Notes: a model not told the origin generated them from the letters alone. Shown: positions 46,207-55,406, counted from the first letter of the stretch. The stretch is 64,000 bases of DNA from Rugamonas rivuli (GCF_009380165.1 NZ_WHUF01000004.1:248001-312000); one strand, 5' to 3'. Made by a program: numbers and translations.

Positions 46207-47961
46207 ATGTCTAAACTTTCCGGATTGATCGGCGGCTTCGTGCGCCAGCACAGCCGTGCCTACGCCGTGTCCGGCGCCATGCTGGCCGGCGTGGCCATCC
46301 TCACCATCTGGGTGCCGCGCAAGGTCGGCGCCATGATCGACGGCCTGGCCGGCCACACCCTCGGCGGCGATGCCCTGCTCCGGGAAATCGGCGCGCTGCT
46401 GCTGATCGGCGCCGGCATCTATTTCCTGCGCGTCGGCTGGCGCCAGATCCTGTACGGCGCCGCCTACCGGCTCGGCGTCTCGCTGCGCACCCGCCTGTAC
46501 ACCCGCCTCACCCTGCAAGGCCCCGCGTTCTACCAGCGCCAGCGCACCGGCGACCTGATGGCGCTGGCCACCAACGATATCGACGCCATCGAAATGGCCG
46601 CCGGCGAAGCCATGCTGGCCGGCTTCGACGGCGCGCTGACCCTGGTGATGGTGCTGGGCGTGATGCTGCTCGGCGTAGACTGGCGCCTGGCCTGCATCGC
46701 GCTGCTGCCGTTCCCGCTGATGGCGTGGGCGTTCTGGTACATCTCCGGCCATATCCACACCGCCTCCACCGATTCGCTCAAGCGCTTCAGCGCCCTCAAC
46801 GACCATGTGCAGGAAACCCTGTCCGGCGTACGCACGCTGCGCGCGCTGGGACTGGAACAACGCAGCGCCGCGCAGTTCGGCGAGCTGGCGCAGCAAGCCT
46901 CCAACGCCAGCCTGCGCGCCCAGGTGTGGGAAGCGGCCTACGAACCGGCCGTCGGCCTGACGCTGACCGCCGCCGGTGGCCTGACGCTGGGCCTGGGCGG
47001 CTACCTGGTCTGGCAGCAGCAGCTGACCATCGGCGCGCTGACCAGCTTCACGATGTATCTCGGCCAGCTGATCTGGCCGATGTTCGCGGCCGGCTGGGTG
47101 CTGTCGCTGATCGAGCGCGGCAAGGCGGCCTGGCAGCGCCTGCAACCGATGCTGGACGCGCCGCTGGCGATCGACGACCACGGCACGCTGGACAGCATCG
47201 CGCCGGGTGCGCTGACGCTGCACAACGTCAGCTACGCCTACGCCGGCCAGAGCGCGCCCGCGCTCAGCGGCATCACGCTGGAGCTCAAGCCGGGCCAGAC
47301 CCTCGGCCTGGTCGGCCCCACCGGCTGCGGCAAGTCGACGCTGCTGCGCGTGCTGCTGCGCCAGCTGACGCCGCAATCGGGCGACGTGCGCTGGAGCGGC
47401 CACGCGCTGGCCGACTACCGCTTGCAGGCGCTGCGCGCCGCCATCAGCTGGGTGCCGCAGGAATCGTTCCTGTTCTCCGCCTCGATCGCCGACAACATCG
47501 CGCTGGCCCGTCCCGGCGCCACCCGCGCGCAGGTCGAACACGCGGCCACGCTGGCCGCCATCCACGACGACATCCTGCAATTCCAGCAGGGCTATGAAAC
47601 CGAAGTCGGCGAGAAGGGCATCACGCTGTCCGGCGGCCAGCGCCAGCGCGTGGCCATCGCCCGCGCGCTGCTGGCCGATAACGACTTGCTGCTGCTGGAC
47701 GACGCCCTGTCCGCCGTCGACACCGGCACCGAAACGCGCATCCTCCAGCACCTGGAAGAGCTGCGCCAGGCCCGCCACGGCCGCAGCGCCGTCATCGCCA
47801 GCCACCGCCTGAGCGCCGTGGTCGACGCCGACCTGATCGTGGTCCTGCGCGACGGCCGCATCAGCGAAACCGGCAGCCACGAACAACTGCTTGAGCAGGA
47901 TGGCTGGTACGCCAGCCAGTGGCGCTATCAACAATTGGAAGCCAGTCTCGATGCCGACTAA
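46207..47961 (+). CDS. mdlA: ABC exporter half, MdlA type
   Basis: A 584-residue fused membrane-ATPase exporter. Residues 1-310 give six TM helices with the FYQRQRTGDLMALATNDI coupling segment. The ATPase has Walker A GPTGCGKST, signature LSGGQRQRVAIARAL, and Walker B LLLLDDALSAVD, in which the catalytic Glu is Asp. MdlA of E. coli has the same DDALSAVD and the C-terminal wording (YRYQQLEA) is alike. Such subunits work as heterodimers, with the catalytic Glu supplied by the partner site. It overlaps the next gene by 11 bases. The substrate is unknown; multidrug or lipid export is the usual suggestion. Confidence 0.9.
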   Translation: MSKLSGLIGGFVRQHSRAYAVSGAMLAGVAILTIWVPRKVGAMIDGLAGHTLGGDALLREIGALLLIGAGIYFLRVGWRQILYGAAYRLGVSLRTRLYTRLTLQGPAFYQRQRTGDLMALATNDIDAIEMAAGEAMLAGFDGALTLVMVLGVMLLGVDWRLACIALLPFPLMAWAFWYISGHIHTASTDSLKRFSALNDHVQETLSGVRTLRALGLEQRSAAQFGELAQQASNASLRAQVWEAAYEPAVGLTLTAAGGLTLGLGGYLVWQQQLTIGALTSFTMYLGQLIWPMFAAGWVLSLIERGKAAWQRLQPMLDAPLAIDDHGTLDSIAPGALTLHNVSYAYAGQSAPALSGITLELKPGQTLGLVGPTGCGKSTLLRVLLRQLTPQSGDVRWSGHALADYRLQALRAAISWVPQESFLFSASIADNIALARPGATRAQVEHAATLAAIHDDILQFQQGYETEVGEKGITLSGGQRQRVAIARALLADNDLLLLDDALSAVDTGTETRILQHLEELRQARHGRSAVIASHRLSAVVDADLIVVLRDGRISETGSHEQLLEQDGWYASQWRYQQLEASLDAD

Positions 47962-49762
47962 GCCTGAACAGATTTCCGCGCGCCGCCAGACCTGGCAGGC
48001 GTTCTCCCTGCTGCGCCGCGCCGCCCTGCCCGACCAGCACCACCTGGGCTGGGCCGTCATGTGGCTGGTGCTGGCGGCGCTGCTGGAAGTGATGGGCCCC
48101 ATCATGGGCAAGGCGCTGATCGACGAACACCTGCTGCCGCACCACCTCGACTGGCCGCGCATGGCCGGCCTGCTGGCCGGCGTGGTGCTGACCGGCTGGA
48201 TCGCCAGCGGCCTGCGCTACCTGCAACTGGTGCGCCTGTCCGGCCTGGCGATGCGCTCGGTGATGCGGCTGCGCGAGATGGTCTACACCCACGTGCTGCT
48301 ACTGCCGATGGCCTTCTTCGACCGCGCCATCACCGGCCAGCTGGTCTCGCGCGTGACCAACGACACCGAAGCCGTCAAGACCCTGTACATCCAGGTGCTG
48401 TTCGTGATGCTCGATTCCACCATCGTCCTGGTCGGCACCGTGGCCGCGATGGCCTGGCTGGACTGGCATCTGATGCTGATCGTGCTGGCGCTGCTGCCGG
48501 CGGTGCTGCTGATCGTCTGGCTGTACCAGCGCTGGAGCGCGCCGGCCGTCACCCGCGCCCGCGCGCTGCGCAGCGACATCAACGGCCAGATGGCCGAATC
48601 GATAGGCGGCATGAGCGTGCTCCAGGCGAACAACGCCGAGGCCCGCTTCGGCAAGCGCTTCGCCGCCACCAACCAGGACCACTACACGGCCCGCCTGTCC
48701 GAGCTGCGCGCCAACGCCTGGCTGCTGCGACCGGCGCTGGACATGTTCAACATCATCCTGCTGGCGGCCGTGATCTACCTGTTCGGCCAGCGCGAGATGA
48801 CGGCCGCCGAAGTGGGCGTGCTGTACGCCTTCATCAGCTACCTGGCGCGCGTGATCGAGCCGCTGATCCAGATCACCATGCAGTTCAGCCAGTTGCAGCA
48901 ATCGGTGGTGGCCACCGCGCGCGTGGCCACGCTGCTGGACGAGGCCACCGCCACCGAACACGCCGCGCCGGAACACGCCGCAGGCCTGGCCGCCGAGCGC
49001 GCCGCCGCCAACGACGGCAGCAACGGTGATGCGCCGGCGGTCGCCATCCGCCACCTCGACTTCGCCTACAACGAAGGCCAGCCGGTGCTGCACGACCTGT
49101 CGCTGGAGATCCCGCAGGGCGCCTTCATCGGCATCGTCGGCCACACCGGCAGCGGCAAGTCCACCTTGCTGTCGCTGCTGCTGCGCTTCTACCCGGCGCG
49201 CCACGGCAGCATCGCCATCCACGGCGTGCCGCTGGACGCCATCCCCAACGACCGCTTCCGCGCCGAAGTGGGCCTGGTGCCGCAAGACCCCTTCCTGCTG
49301 GCCGCCTCGGCCCGCGAGAACATCGACATGGGCCGCGGCCTGAGCCAGGCGCAGATCGAAGCGGCGGCCCGCGCCGCCCACGCGCACGACTTCATCGCCG
49401 CGCTGGACCAGGGCTACGACACCGCGCTGGGCGAAGGCGGTTCGCGCCTGTCGGTGGGGCAGAAGCAGCTGGTGGCCATCGCCCGCGCGCTGGCCGGCAC
49501 GCCGCGCATCCTGCTGCTGGACGAGGCCACCTCGCACATCGATTCGCAGACCGAGCAGATCGTGCAGACCGCGCTCGACGAACTGCGCGGCAAGGTGACG
49601 GTGATCGCCATCGCCCACCGCCTGTCGACCATCCGCGACGCCGACCGCATCATCGTGCTCAATCACGGCCGCATCGCCGAGACCGGCGCGCACGAGCAAC
49701 TGATGCAGATAGACGGCGGCCTGTACCAGCGCCTCTACCTGTTGCAGCAGCTGGCGGCCTAG
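47951..49762 (+). CDS. mdlB: ABC exporter half, MdlB type
   Basis: A 603-residue half-exporter. Six TM helices lie in residues 1-320 with FFDRAITGQLVSRVTNDTEA. An Ala-rich linker (about 333-365) precedes the ATPase: GHTGSGKST, a signature reading LSVGQKQLVAIARAL, and Walker B LLLDEATSHID with the catalytic Glu present. The partner MdlA has LSGGQ but Asp instead of Glu, so the dimer should have one consensus and one degenerate ATP site, as in other heterodimeric exporters. The ATG at 47951 lies inside the end of mdlA. The earlier frame-open region upstream is part of mdlA. Confidence 0.9.
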   Translation: MPTKPEQISARRQTWQAFSLLRRAALPDQHHLGWAVMWLVLAALLEVMGPIMGKALIDEHLLPHHLDWPRMAGLLAGVVLTGWIASGLRYLQLVRLSGLAMRSVMRLREMVYTHVLLLPMAFFDRAITGQLVSRVTNDTEAVKTLYIQVLFVMLDSTIVLVGTVAAMAWLDWHLMLIVLALLPAVLLIVWLYQRWSAPAVTRARALRSDINGQMAESIGGMSVLQANNAEARFGKRFAATNQDHYTARLSELRANAWLLRPALDMFNIILLAAVIYLFGQREMTAAEVGVLYAFISYLARVIEPLIQITMQFSQLQQSVVATARVATLLDEATATEHAAPEHAAGLAAERAAANDGSNGDAPAVAIRHLDFAYNEGQPVLHDLSLEIPQGAFIGIVGHTGSGKSTLLSLLLRFYPARHGSIAIHGVPLDAIPNDRFRAEVGLVPQDPFLLAASARENIDMGRGLSQAQIEAAARAAHAHDFIAALDQGYDTALGEGGSRLSVGQKQLVAIARALAGTPRILLLDEATSHIDSQTEQIVQTALDELRGKVTVIAIAHRLSTIRDADRIIVLNHGRIAETGAHEQLMQIDGGLYQRLYLLQQLAA

Positions 49763-49913
49763 CCGCATTCACGATCCGACAACATTGCTAAAAACATTGC
49801 TATCTGACTGGCAATATCAACCAGATTGTTGACATCCGCGCCACAGAATATGTGCGGTTTGACGTCAAAAATCACGTTTTCACGGGCTTTCTCGACTGCA
49901 ACAAGAATATAAT

Positions 49914-49937
49914 TGTCTAGACACTTTGCACGTGCAA
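49914..49937. promoter_or_regulatory. Two adjacent perfect palindromes before the TPR-GGDEF gene
   Basis: TGTCTAGACA (49914-49923) and TTGCACGTGCAA (49926-49937) are perfect dyads two bases apart, ending 20 bp before the chosen start. Upstream, AACATTGCTA occurs twice (49781-49790, 49793-49802). They look like operator sites; the protein is unknown. Confidence 0.45.
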
Positions 49938-49957
49938 TTGACAACCGGGAGCGTCCG

Positions 49958-52108
49958 TTGGCAGGTTTCAGAAATGGCTGGTGGCTGGTCCGCGCAAAAC
50001 CGCGCGCCGTCGCGGTCGCCGTGGCACTCGCGCTGTCGCCGCTGCTGGCCGGCGCGCAGGCCGATCCCTCTTCGCTGTACGCCCGCATCATCGAGGTGCG
50101 CGAGCAAAGCCGCTTCGTGCCGGACCAGGCGCTGACGGCATTGATCAAGCTGCAATCCGAAGCGGCCGGCGCACCGCCCGCCACCCAGGCCGAACTGCTC
50201 AACCAGCTGAGCGTGGCGAACATGCGCGCCGGGAAGAACGACGCCGCCATGGCCGCCGCCGACCGCCTGATCGCCTACGGCAAATCGCTGCACGACGACT
50301 CCATCGCCGCCAAGGGCCTGATGGCCAAGAGCTATGTGCTGTTCGACCGCGCCGACGTCGACGCCTCGCACCAGATGGCCTTCGACGCCGAGAAGCTGGC
50401 GGCCACCAGCACCAACCTGGCGCTGCGTTCGCAGATCGAAGTCACGGTCGGCCAGGCCTACGCTGAAATGGGCAACTTCCCCGCCGCGCTGGTCAAGCTG
50501 CAGAACGGCGTCGACACCGCCCGCCAGGTGACGGACGATCCGGTGATGCTGTTCGGCGCCCTCAACGCGCTGGTGAACCTGTACACGCAGCTGAAGGAAT
50601 ACGACAAGGCCTCGGCCGCGCTCGACGAGCTGCTGACCGAGACCGAGAAGCTGCACTCGCCGGGCCGCATGGCCATCGCCAAGAACACCGAGTACGGCCT
50701 GGCCATCGATTCCGGCCAGCCCAAGCGCGCCCTGCGCGCGCTGCTGCAAAGCCTGGACCTGGAGCGCAAGCTGGGCGCCGAGCGCATGATAGGCATGACG
50801 CTGGTGAACCTGTCCGACAGCTACCTGAAGGAGCACGACTATCCGCGCGCGGCCCAGTATGCGAACGAGTCGCTGCGCTCGACCCAGCTGACCAACGACA
50901 AATCGGTGGAGGCGACCGCGCGCGTCAACCTGGGCCAGGCCTACCTGGGCATGGGCCGCATCGCCGAGGGCAAGAAGCAGTACGAGGCCGGCATGGCGCG
51001 CTACGAGCAGGAGAACAACAAGCCCGATCTGCAAGCGGCCCTGCGCGAATATGGCGAAGCGCTGGAACGCGTGGGCGACCTGGCCGGCGCGGTGTCGGCC
51101 TACCACCGCGAGCGGGCGATCTCGAACGAACTGTTTGAAAAACGGCGCCAGCAATCCGTGCTGGAGCTGCAGGAAAAATACGAGGCCGAGAAGAAGCAGC
51201 GCCAGATCCAGCTGCTCAGCCGCGAGAACCAGGTCAAGGGCACGGAGATCGACAACCGCCGCCTGCAGCAGCGCGTGTGGTGGCTGCTGGCCCTGGTGTT
51301 CGCGCTGGCGTCGATGGTGGTCGGGCTGTTGTACCGCAAGGTGCGGCACGCCAACGCCCAGCTGGAGGTGAAGAACCTGGAGCTGAAGGCGCAGTCCACG
51401 CTCGATCCATTGACCTCGCTGTACAACCGCCGCCACTTCCAGGACTTCATGCGCGGCATGATGCCGCCCGATCCGACGCTGCCGGAAAAGCGCACGGTGC
51501 ACGGCGACGATATCGTCGGCGCCTTGTTCCTGCTGGATGTCGACCACTTCAAGCACATCAACGACCGCTACGGCCACGCCGCCGGCGACGCCGTGCTGAA
51601 GATGATCGCCGAAAACCTGCGCGTCGCGCTGCGCGAGACCGACATGATCGTGCGCTGGGGCGGCGAGGAGTTCCTGGCCTTCCTGCCGGCGATCCCGCGC
51701 CACGGCGTCGACGAGATCGCGCGCCGCATCCTGGTCGGCATCTCGTCGCAGGCCATCCGCTACCAGGAGCATGAGATTTCGGTGAATGTGTCGGTGGGCT
51801 TCGCGCCCTTCCCGCTGGTGCCGGCCGACGTGCCGCTGCCGTGGGAGCGTGCGGTCAACCTGGTGGACATGGCGCTGTACCTGGCCAAGGCGCACGGCCG
51901 CAACCGCGCCTACGGCGTGCGCGGCTTCGAGAACTTCGAGCAGACCTCGATGGAGGCCATCGAGCAGGATCTGGAGAGCGCTTGGCGCGCCGGCTATGTG
52001 GATTTGAGCGTGGTGCTGGGCGGCGATCCGGAGACGCCGCCGCCATCGCCGTCAGAGCACAGCAATGTGGTGCCGCTCAAGCACGCGGCCCACAAGGCTG
52101 GTCATTGA
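49958..52108 (+). CDS. TPR-containing diguanylate cyclase
   Basis: A 716-residue signalling protein. An N-terminal signal/anchor (to about 33, GAQA) leads to a periplasmic array of TPR-like helices (about 40-390). A coiled coil is followed by a TM helix at about 440-458 (WWLLALVFALASMVVGLLY) and a cytoplasmic GGDEF domain. The active site is WGGEEF (about 567), with an RETD I-site five residues before. It therefore makes c-di-GMP in response to a periplasmic partner. I chose TTG 49958-49960 because GGGAG lies six bases upstream and the product then has a compact signal; a TTG at 49913 is the longer alternative. Confidence 0.85.
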   Translation: MAGFRNGWWLVRAKPRAVAVAVALALSPLLAGAQADPSSLYARIIEVREQSRFVPDQALTALIKLQSEAAGAPPATQAELLNQLSVANMRAGKNDAAMAAADRLIAYGKSLHDDSIAAKGLMAKSYVLFDRADVDASHQMAFDAEKLAATSTNLALRSQIEVTVGQAYAEMGNFPAALVKLQNGVDTARQVTDDPVMLFGALNALVNLYTQLKEYDKASAALDELLTETEKLHSPGRMAIAKNTEYGLAIDSGQPKRALRALLQSLDLERKLGAERMIGMTLVNLSDSYLKEHDYPRAAQYANESLRSTQLTNDKSVEATARVNLGQAYLGMGRIAEGKKQYEAGMARYEQENNKPDLQAALREYGEALERVGDLAGAVSAYHRERAISNELFEKRRQQSVLELQEKYEAEKKQRQIQLLSRENQVKGTEIDNRRLQQRVWWLLALVFALASMVVGLLYRKVRHANAQLEVKNLELKAQSTLDPLTSLYNRRHFQDFMRGMMPPDPTLPEKRTVHGDDIVGALFLLDVDHFKHINDRYGHAAGDAVLKMIAENLRVALRETDMIVRWGGEEFLAFLPAIPRHGVDEIARRILVGISSQAIRYQEHEISVNVSVGFAPFPLVPADVPLPWERAVNLVDMALYLAKAHGRNRAYGVRGFENFEQTSMEAIEQDLESAWRAGYVDLSVVLGGDPETPPPSPSEHSNVVPLKHAAHKAGH

Positions 52109-52115
52109 AAGGTGT

Positions 52116-52469
52116 TTATTTGGCTGGGCTGGACGCTTCGCGTTCGCGGGCTTTTTCCTGCAGCTTGGTGCCGGCCTGCTCCAGTTTCTTGCCGGCTTCC
52201 TCGGTCGCCTGATTGAGCTTGTCGCCCGCCGCGTCGGTGGCCTTGTTGATTTGCTGGCTGGTTTCCTTGGCGGCGTCGGTGATCTGCTGGTTGGCCTGTT
52301 TCGCGGCCTCGGTCAGCTCGCGGCCGGCCTTGTCGGTGGCCTGGTCGAGCTTGCGGCCCGCCGTCTCCGCCGGACCGGCGACGCTGTCATCCTTCTTCTG
52401 GCAGCCGCCCAGCAGCGCCAGCACCATCAAAGCCGCAGCCGCGCCGCGCACCGTAGTCATCGCCGTCAT
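52116..52469 (-). CDS. Small lipoprotein with amphipathic 11-mer-like repeats
   Basis: A 117-residue predicted lipoprotein. The signal peptide ends in the lipobox LGGC, followed by QKKDD. The mature part is one long helix of repeats of the type A-x-K-A-G-x-x-L-x-x-A and ITDAAKETSQQINKATDAAG, like LEA or apolipoprotein-type amphipathic helices. Such proteins bind membranes or each other in the periplasm. The second ATG (52467-52469) has AAGGAG at ideal spacing; an ATG one codon earlier is also possible. It is convergent with the TPR-GGDEF gene with seven bases between. The function is unknown. Confidence 0.78.
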   Translation of the reverse strand: MTAMTTVRGAAAALMVLALLGGCQKKDDSVAGPAETAGRKLDQATDKAGRELTEAAKQANQQITDAAKETSQQINKATDAAGDKLNQATEEAGKKLEQAGTKLQEKAREREASSPAK

Positions 52470-52544
52470 CATCGTCTCCTTGGGGAATGAAACATTTCCG
52501 ACAGCATACAACGACCAGCATCGGCGCAGCGCACGGCTGAAGGC

Positions 52545-53015
52545 TTATTTGTAGATGCCCACGCCGATCACGTAATCGCCGGATTTTTCGACGTAGGTGT
52601 TTTTCTCTTCGAGGTTTTTGCTGATCGAGTTAGGCCACATGTATTTGACCCAGCCCTTGCCGGCCGGGCTGGCGCCGATCTTGAGGAATTCCTTGATCGG
52701 ATAGACGCCGCCGGCGCTCAGCTCCATCAGGTTCTTGTTGACCATCTTGGCGTTCTGGCCGTGCGCCAGCGCCACGCCGGCCTTGTCGAACATGAACACG
52801 TACAGGTCGCCCTGGATGAAGTCGCCCTTGGGATCGTTGAAGGCGGCCACCGCCTTGTCCTTGCCGTTCTTCTGCAGATACTCGCCGGCGCGCTTGACCA
52901 TCGCCACCGCCTCGTCGGCGGTGCCGCGCTTGAGGGGCGCGTCCTGCGCCGTGGCGGCGCCGGTCAGGCTCAGGGTCAGTGCGGCGGCTAAAAGAAACTG
53001 GAACAGATTTTTCAT
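52545..53015 (-). CDS. Free-standing periplasmic sCache-domain protein
   Basis: A 156-residue exported protein: a signal peptide (to ATAQ, about 24) and a single sCache_2-like domain. The domain shows FNDPKGDFIQGDLYVFMFDKAGVALAHGQNAKMVNKNL, given here by its core GDLYVFMFD and LAHGQNAKMVNKNLMEL, then GWVKYMWPN and KSGDYVIGVGIY. These domains bind small ligands and are normally fused to chemoreceptors or kinases; here none is fused. It could be a soluble ligand-binding partner for a receptor such as the nearby TPR-GGDEF or CHASE kinase. It lies 75 bp from the lipoprotein and 43 bp after the hypothetical at 53059. Confidence 0.85.
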   Translation of the reverse strand: MKNLFQFLLAAALTLSLTGAATAQDAPLKRGTADEAVAMVKRAGEYLQKNGKDKAVAAFNDPKGDFIQGDLYVFMFDKAGVALAHGQNAKMVNKNLMELSAGGVYPIKEFLKIGASPAGKGWVKYMWPNSISKNLEEKNTYVEKSGDYVIGVGIYK

Positions 53016-53058
53016 CGTGATGCGTCTCCGTTGTTATAGTCGCCGATACTGCGGCGTA

Positions 53059-53505
53059 TCAGGTGATCTTCTTGGGCGGCGGCGGCGGCGTGAAGACGAT
53101 GGTTTCCGATTCCGGCGCTGTATCCATCGCGTCGGAAGCCTCCAGCCATTTCATCAGTTTTTCCATGCGGCGTATCAGGATGCCCTTGCTGCTGATGTAG
53201 CCCACCTGCTCGAAATTCTCAGGCTTGCTGACCATCTTGGACACTGTCGGCAGGTTCTCCGCCAGGCGCTCGAAGGCCTTGCGCGCCTTCTGCTCCCACT
53301 TGGTCAGATTGGCTTCGTTGAAACGGTTGCTTTCGTAGTAGATGGTCAGGGTGCGGTCGTGATTGCCGAAACCGACAATGGCCGCCCCCTTGCGCACCGT
53401 TTCCAGCACGTCGTCCTTGATGTTCGCGGTTGGCACGAACAACGCTGCGCGGCCGGTGGTGTCCGGGCGCTCCAGCGGCAAATCCTGTCCCATTATTACG
53501 CTCAT
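53059..53505 (-). CDS. Hypothetical protein
   Basis: A 148-residue soluble protein starting MSVIMGQDLPLERPDTTGRA, with a C-terminal Pro-rich stretch TPPPPPKKIT. Between, TANIKDDVLETVRKGAAIVGFGNHDRTLTIYYES and ISSKGILIRRMEKLMKWLEAS suggest a small alpha/beta domain. I do not recognise the family. The ATG 53503-53505 has AGGA upstream; a GTG one codon earlier is possible. It is 43 bp upstream of the sCache gene on the same strand and probably co-transcribed. The function is unknown. Confidence 0.7.
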   Translation of the reverse strand: MSVIMGQDLPLERPDTTGRAALFVPTANIKDDVLETVRKGAAIVGFGNHDRTLTIYYESNRFNEANLTKWEQKARKAFERLAENLPTVSKMVSKPENFEQVGYISSKGILIRRMEKLMKWLEASDAMDTAPESETIVFTPPPPPKKIT

Positions 53506-53668
53506 CACGCTTCCTGTTGTTATCGCCGGAGTTGCTGCTAGGCTATATTTGTGATTCTATATCGCGTACCAGTCCAATACAAGGAGAAACCGCGCCACCG
53601 TGGCGCGGCCGGTAATGGGGGTGGTTCTGCCCTTATAATGCGGGCTGATCCATTTACACCGCTGCGCC

Positions 53669-54754
53669 ATGACGTCGTCCACCCTCCCCGCCCCGGCAAC
53701 CGCCGCCTCCCGCTTCGGCGCCATCCCCGAACACGCGGTCGACACGGCGGAACGCAACGTGCGCGACACGCTGGCCGTGGCCATCGAACACGCCGCGCCG
53801 CAGGGCGCGCTGATCGTCTACGACACCCGCAGCGACCTCAACCGCGCATTGACCGAGGCCTACCGCCGCGTGGTGCCGGACGCCGAATTCGTCGATTTCG
53901 ACAGCACCACGCCGGAACAGGTGCTGGCCGCCTTCGCGCGCATGAACGCCGGCGACCTGGTGGTGCTGATCCAGTCGACCAGCTTCCGCCTCGAAGCCTT
54001 CCGCATCCGCATCGAACTGTTCAAGCGCGGCCTGAAGGTGATCGAGCATGTGCACCTGTCGCGCATGCCGGGCGAGCAGGGCTTGCACTACATCGCCTCG
54101 CTGGCCTACGACCCGGCCTACTACCGCGGCGTCGGCCACGCGCTGAAGGCGCGCATCGACAGCGCGCAGCACGGCGTGGTCGACAGCGGCAACGGCGAAC
54201 GGCTGGTGTTCGGCTCGGCGTTCGAATCGGCCAAGCTCAATATCGGCGACTACAGCGGCATGAACAACATCGGCGGCCAGTTCCCGCTGGGCGAAGTGTT
54301 CACCGAAGCGCGCGACCTGGAAGCGGTCAATGGCCGGGTGCGGATCTTCGTCTTCGGCGACACCGCCTTCATGGTCAACAAGCCTGCCACGCCGGTCACG
54401 CTGATCGTTGAAAAAGGCCGCGTGGTGGGCGCAGAAAACGCCACGCCGGAATTCGACAACATGCTGTCCATCATCCGCGCGCACGAGGGTGAAGTGTGGC
54501 TGCGCGAACTGGGCTTCGGCATGAACCGCGCGTTTTCACGCGACTGCATGGTCAACGACATCGGCACCTTCGAACGCATGTGCGGCATCCATCTGTCGCT
54601 GGGCGCCAAGCACGGCGTGTACGCCAAGCCGCAGTTCAAGCGCAAGGAAGCGCGCTACCACGTCGACGTGTTCGCCGTCACCGAAGCGGTCTACCTCGAC
54701 GACGAACTGGTCTACCGCGACGGCGCCTGGCAGGTCAACGCGGCCGGCAACTGA
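53669..54754 (+). CDS. M29-like aminopeptidase
   Basis: A 361-residue cytoplasmic metallopeptidase related to family M29 leucyl aminopeptidases. The metal ligands can be placed by motif: Glu in GGQFPLGEVFTEA, Glu in RELGFGMNRA, His in LSLGAKHGVY, and His/Asp in RYHVDVFAV. It lacks a signal peptide and would remove N-terminal residues from peptides. The ATG at 53669 opens the frame; no strong Shine-Dalgarno sequence is visible. It stands alone, convergent with the acetyltransferase, and a hairpin that could terminate both lies at 54770-54788. The order of ligands agrees with the family, but activity is inferred. Confidence 0.8.
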   Translation: MTSSTLPAPATAASRFGAIPEHAVDTAERNVRDTLAVAIEHAAPQGALIVYDTRSDLNRALTEAYRRVVPDAEFVDFDSTTPEQVLAAFARMNAGDLVVLIQSTSFRLEAFRIRIELFKRGLKVIEHVHLSRMPGEQGLHYIASLAYDPAYYRGVGHALKARIDSAQHGVVDSGNGERLVFGSAFESAKLNIGDYSGMNNIGGQFPLGEVFTEARDLEAVNGRVRIFVFGDTAFMVNKPATPVTLIVEKGRVVGAENATPEFDNMLSIIRAHEGEVWLRELGFGMNRAFSRDCMVNDIGTFERMCGIHLSLGAKHGVYAKPQFKRKEARYHVDVFAVTEAVYLDDELVYRDGAWQVNAAGN

Positions 54755-54769
54755 CATCTTGCCGATCGC

Positions 54770-54788
54770 AGCCCCTTGTGCAGGGGCT
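54770..54788. terminator. Bidirectional terminator-like hairpin
   Basis: AGCCCC (54770-54775) pairs with GGGGCT (54783-54788) around a 7-nt loop, between convergent stop codons. The T-runs are short, so it is a candidate only. Confidence 0.5.
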
Positions 54789-55347
54789 ATTCATCATCGA
54801 TCGAACGAATTACCCTGGCCGGATTGCCGCCGACCAGAGTGTTCGGCGGAACGTCCCTGGTGACGACCGATCCCGCCGCGACAACCGCGTTCTCGCCCAC
54901 GGTTACGCCACCGATGATCGTCGCGCCGGCCGCGATCCATACCCCTCTTTCAATGACGATAGGCTTGCCGATGGTTTGAACGCGTCGCTGCGAGGGGGCA
55001 AGCGGGTGGCCGCTGGTGATGATACTCACGTTCGGCCCGATCATCACGTCGTCTCCGATGTCGAGGCCGCCCAGGTCGTAAAAAGTGCAGTTCTGATTGA
55101 TGAAGACATTGCGCCCGACGCGGATTTCATCTCCACCCGTAGTATAAAACGGAGGGATGAGCAAAAAACTCTCGTCTACCTGTTTGCCTGTCAGTTCGCT
55201 GAACAAGGCCCGAACTTGGTCTGCATCGTTGAACGTCAAGCGGTTGAGCGTGGCGGTGATCGCCATCGCCCGCTTGATGTTTGCCACCATGGCCGCGGAC
55301 TCCGGCGTCCTGCCGTGAATTATCCTGGTGCGATCGTCATTCGGCAT
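54787..55347 (-). CDS. Sugar O-acetyltransferase, hexapeptide type (LacA/Maa/NodL)
   Basis: A 186-residue trimeric acetyltransferase of the LacA/Maa/NodL group. The N-terminal helical cap includes IKRAMAITATLNRLTFND. The left-handed beta-helix follows: VGRNVFINQNCTFYDLGGLDIGDDVMIGPNVSIITSGHPL with the catalytic His in SGHPL, then VIERGVWIAAGATIIGGVTVGENAVVAAGSVVTRDVPPNTLVGGNPA, given in part by those hexapeptide repeats. It transfers acetyl from acetyl-CoA to a sugar hydroxyl. The ATG has AGGAAG upstream. It is a single gene, downstream of a LysR regulator on the same strand. The sugar is unknown. Confidence 0.9.
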   Translation of the reverse strand: MPNDDRTRIIHGRTPESAAMVANIKRAMAITATLNRLTFNDADQVRALFSELTGKQVDESFLLIPPFYTTGGDEIRVGRNVFINQNCTFYDLGGLDIGDDVMIGPNVSIITSGHPLAPSQRRVQTIGKPIVIERGVWIAAGATIIGGVTVGENAVVAAGSVVTRDVPPNTLVGGNPARVIRSIDDE

Positions 55348-55406
55348 TCGTTATCTTCCTCAATCTACGGTTGAACGGTTTCGGCGCAGCGGCATTTGAA
55401 CATCAT

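Noticed and set aside
46192..48162. A 656-codon antisense frame opposite mdlA
   Set aside because: The opposite strand has full ABC exporter motifs; the antisense frame has none.
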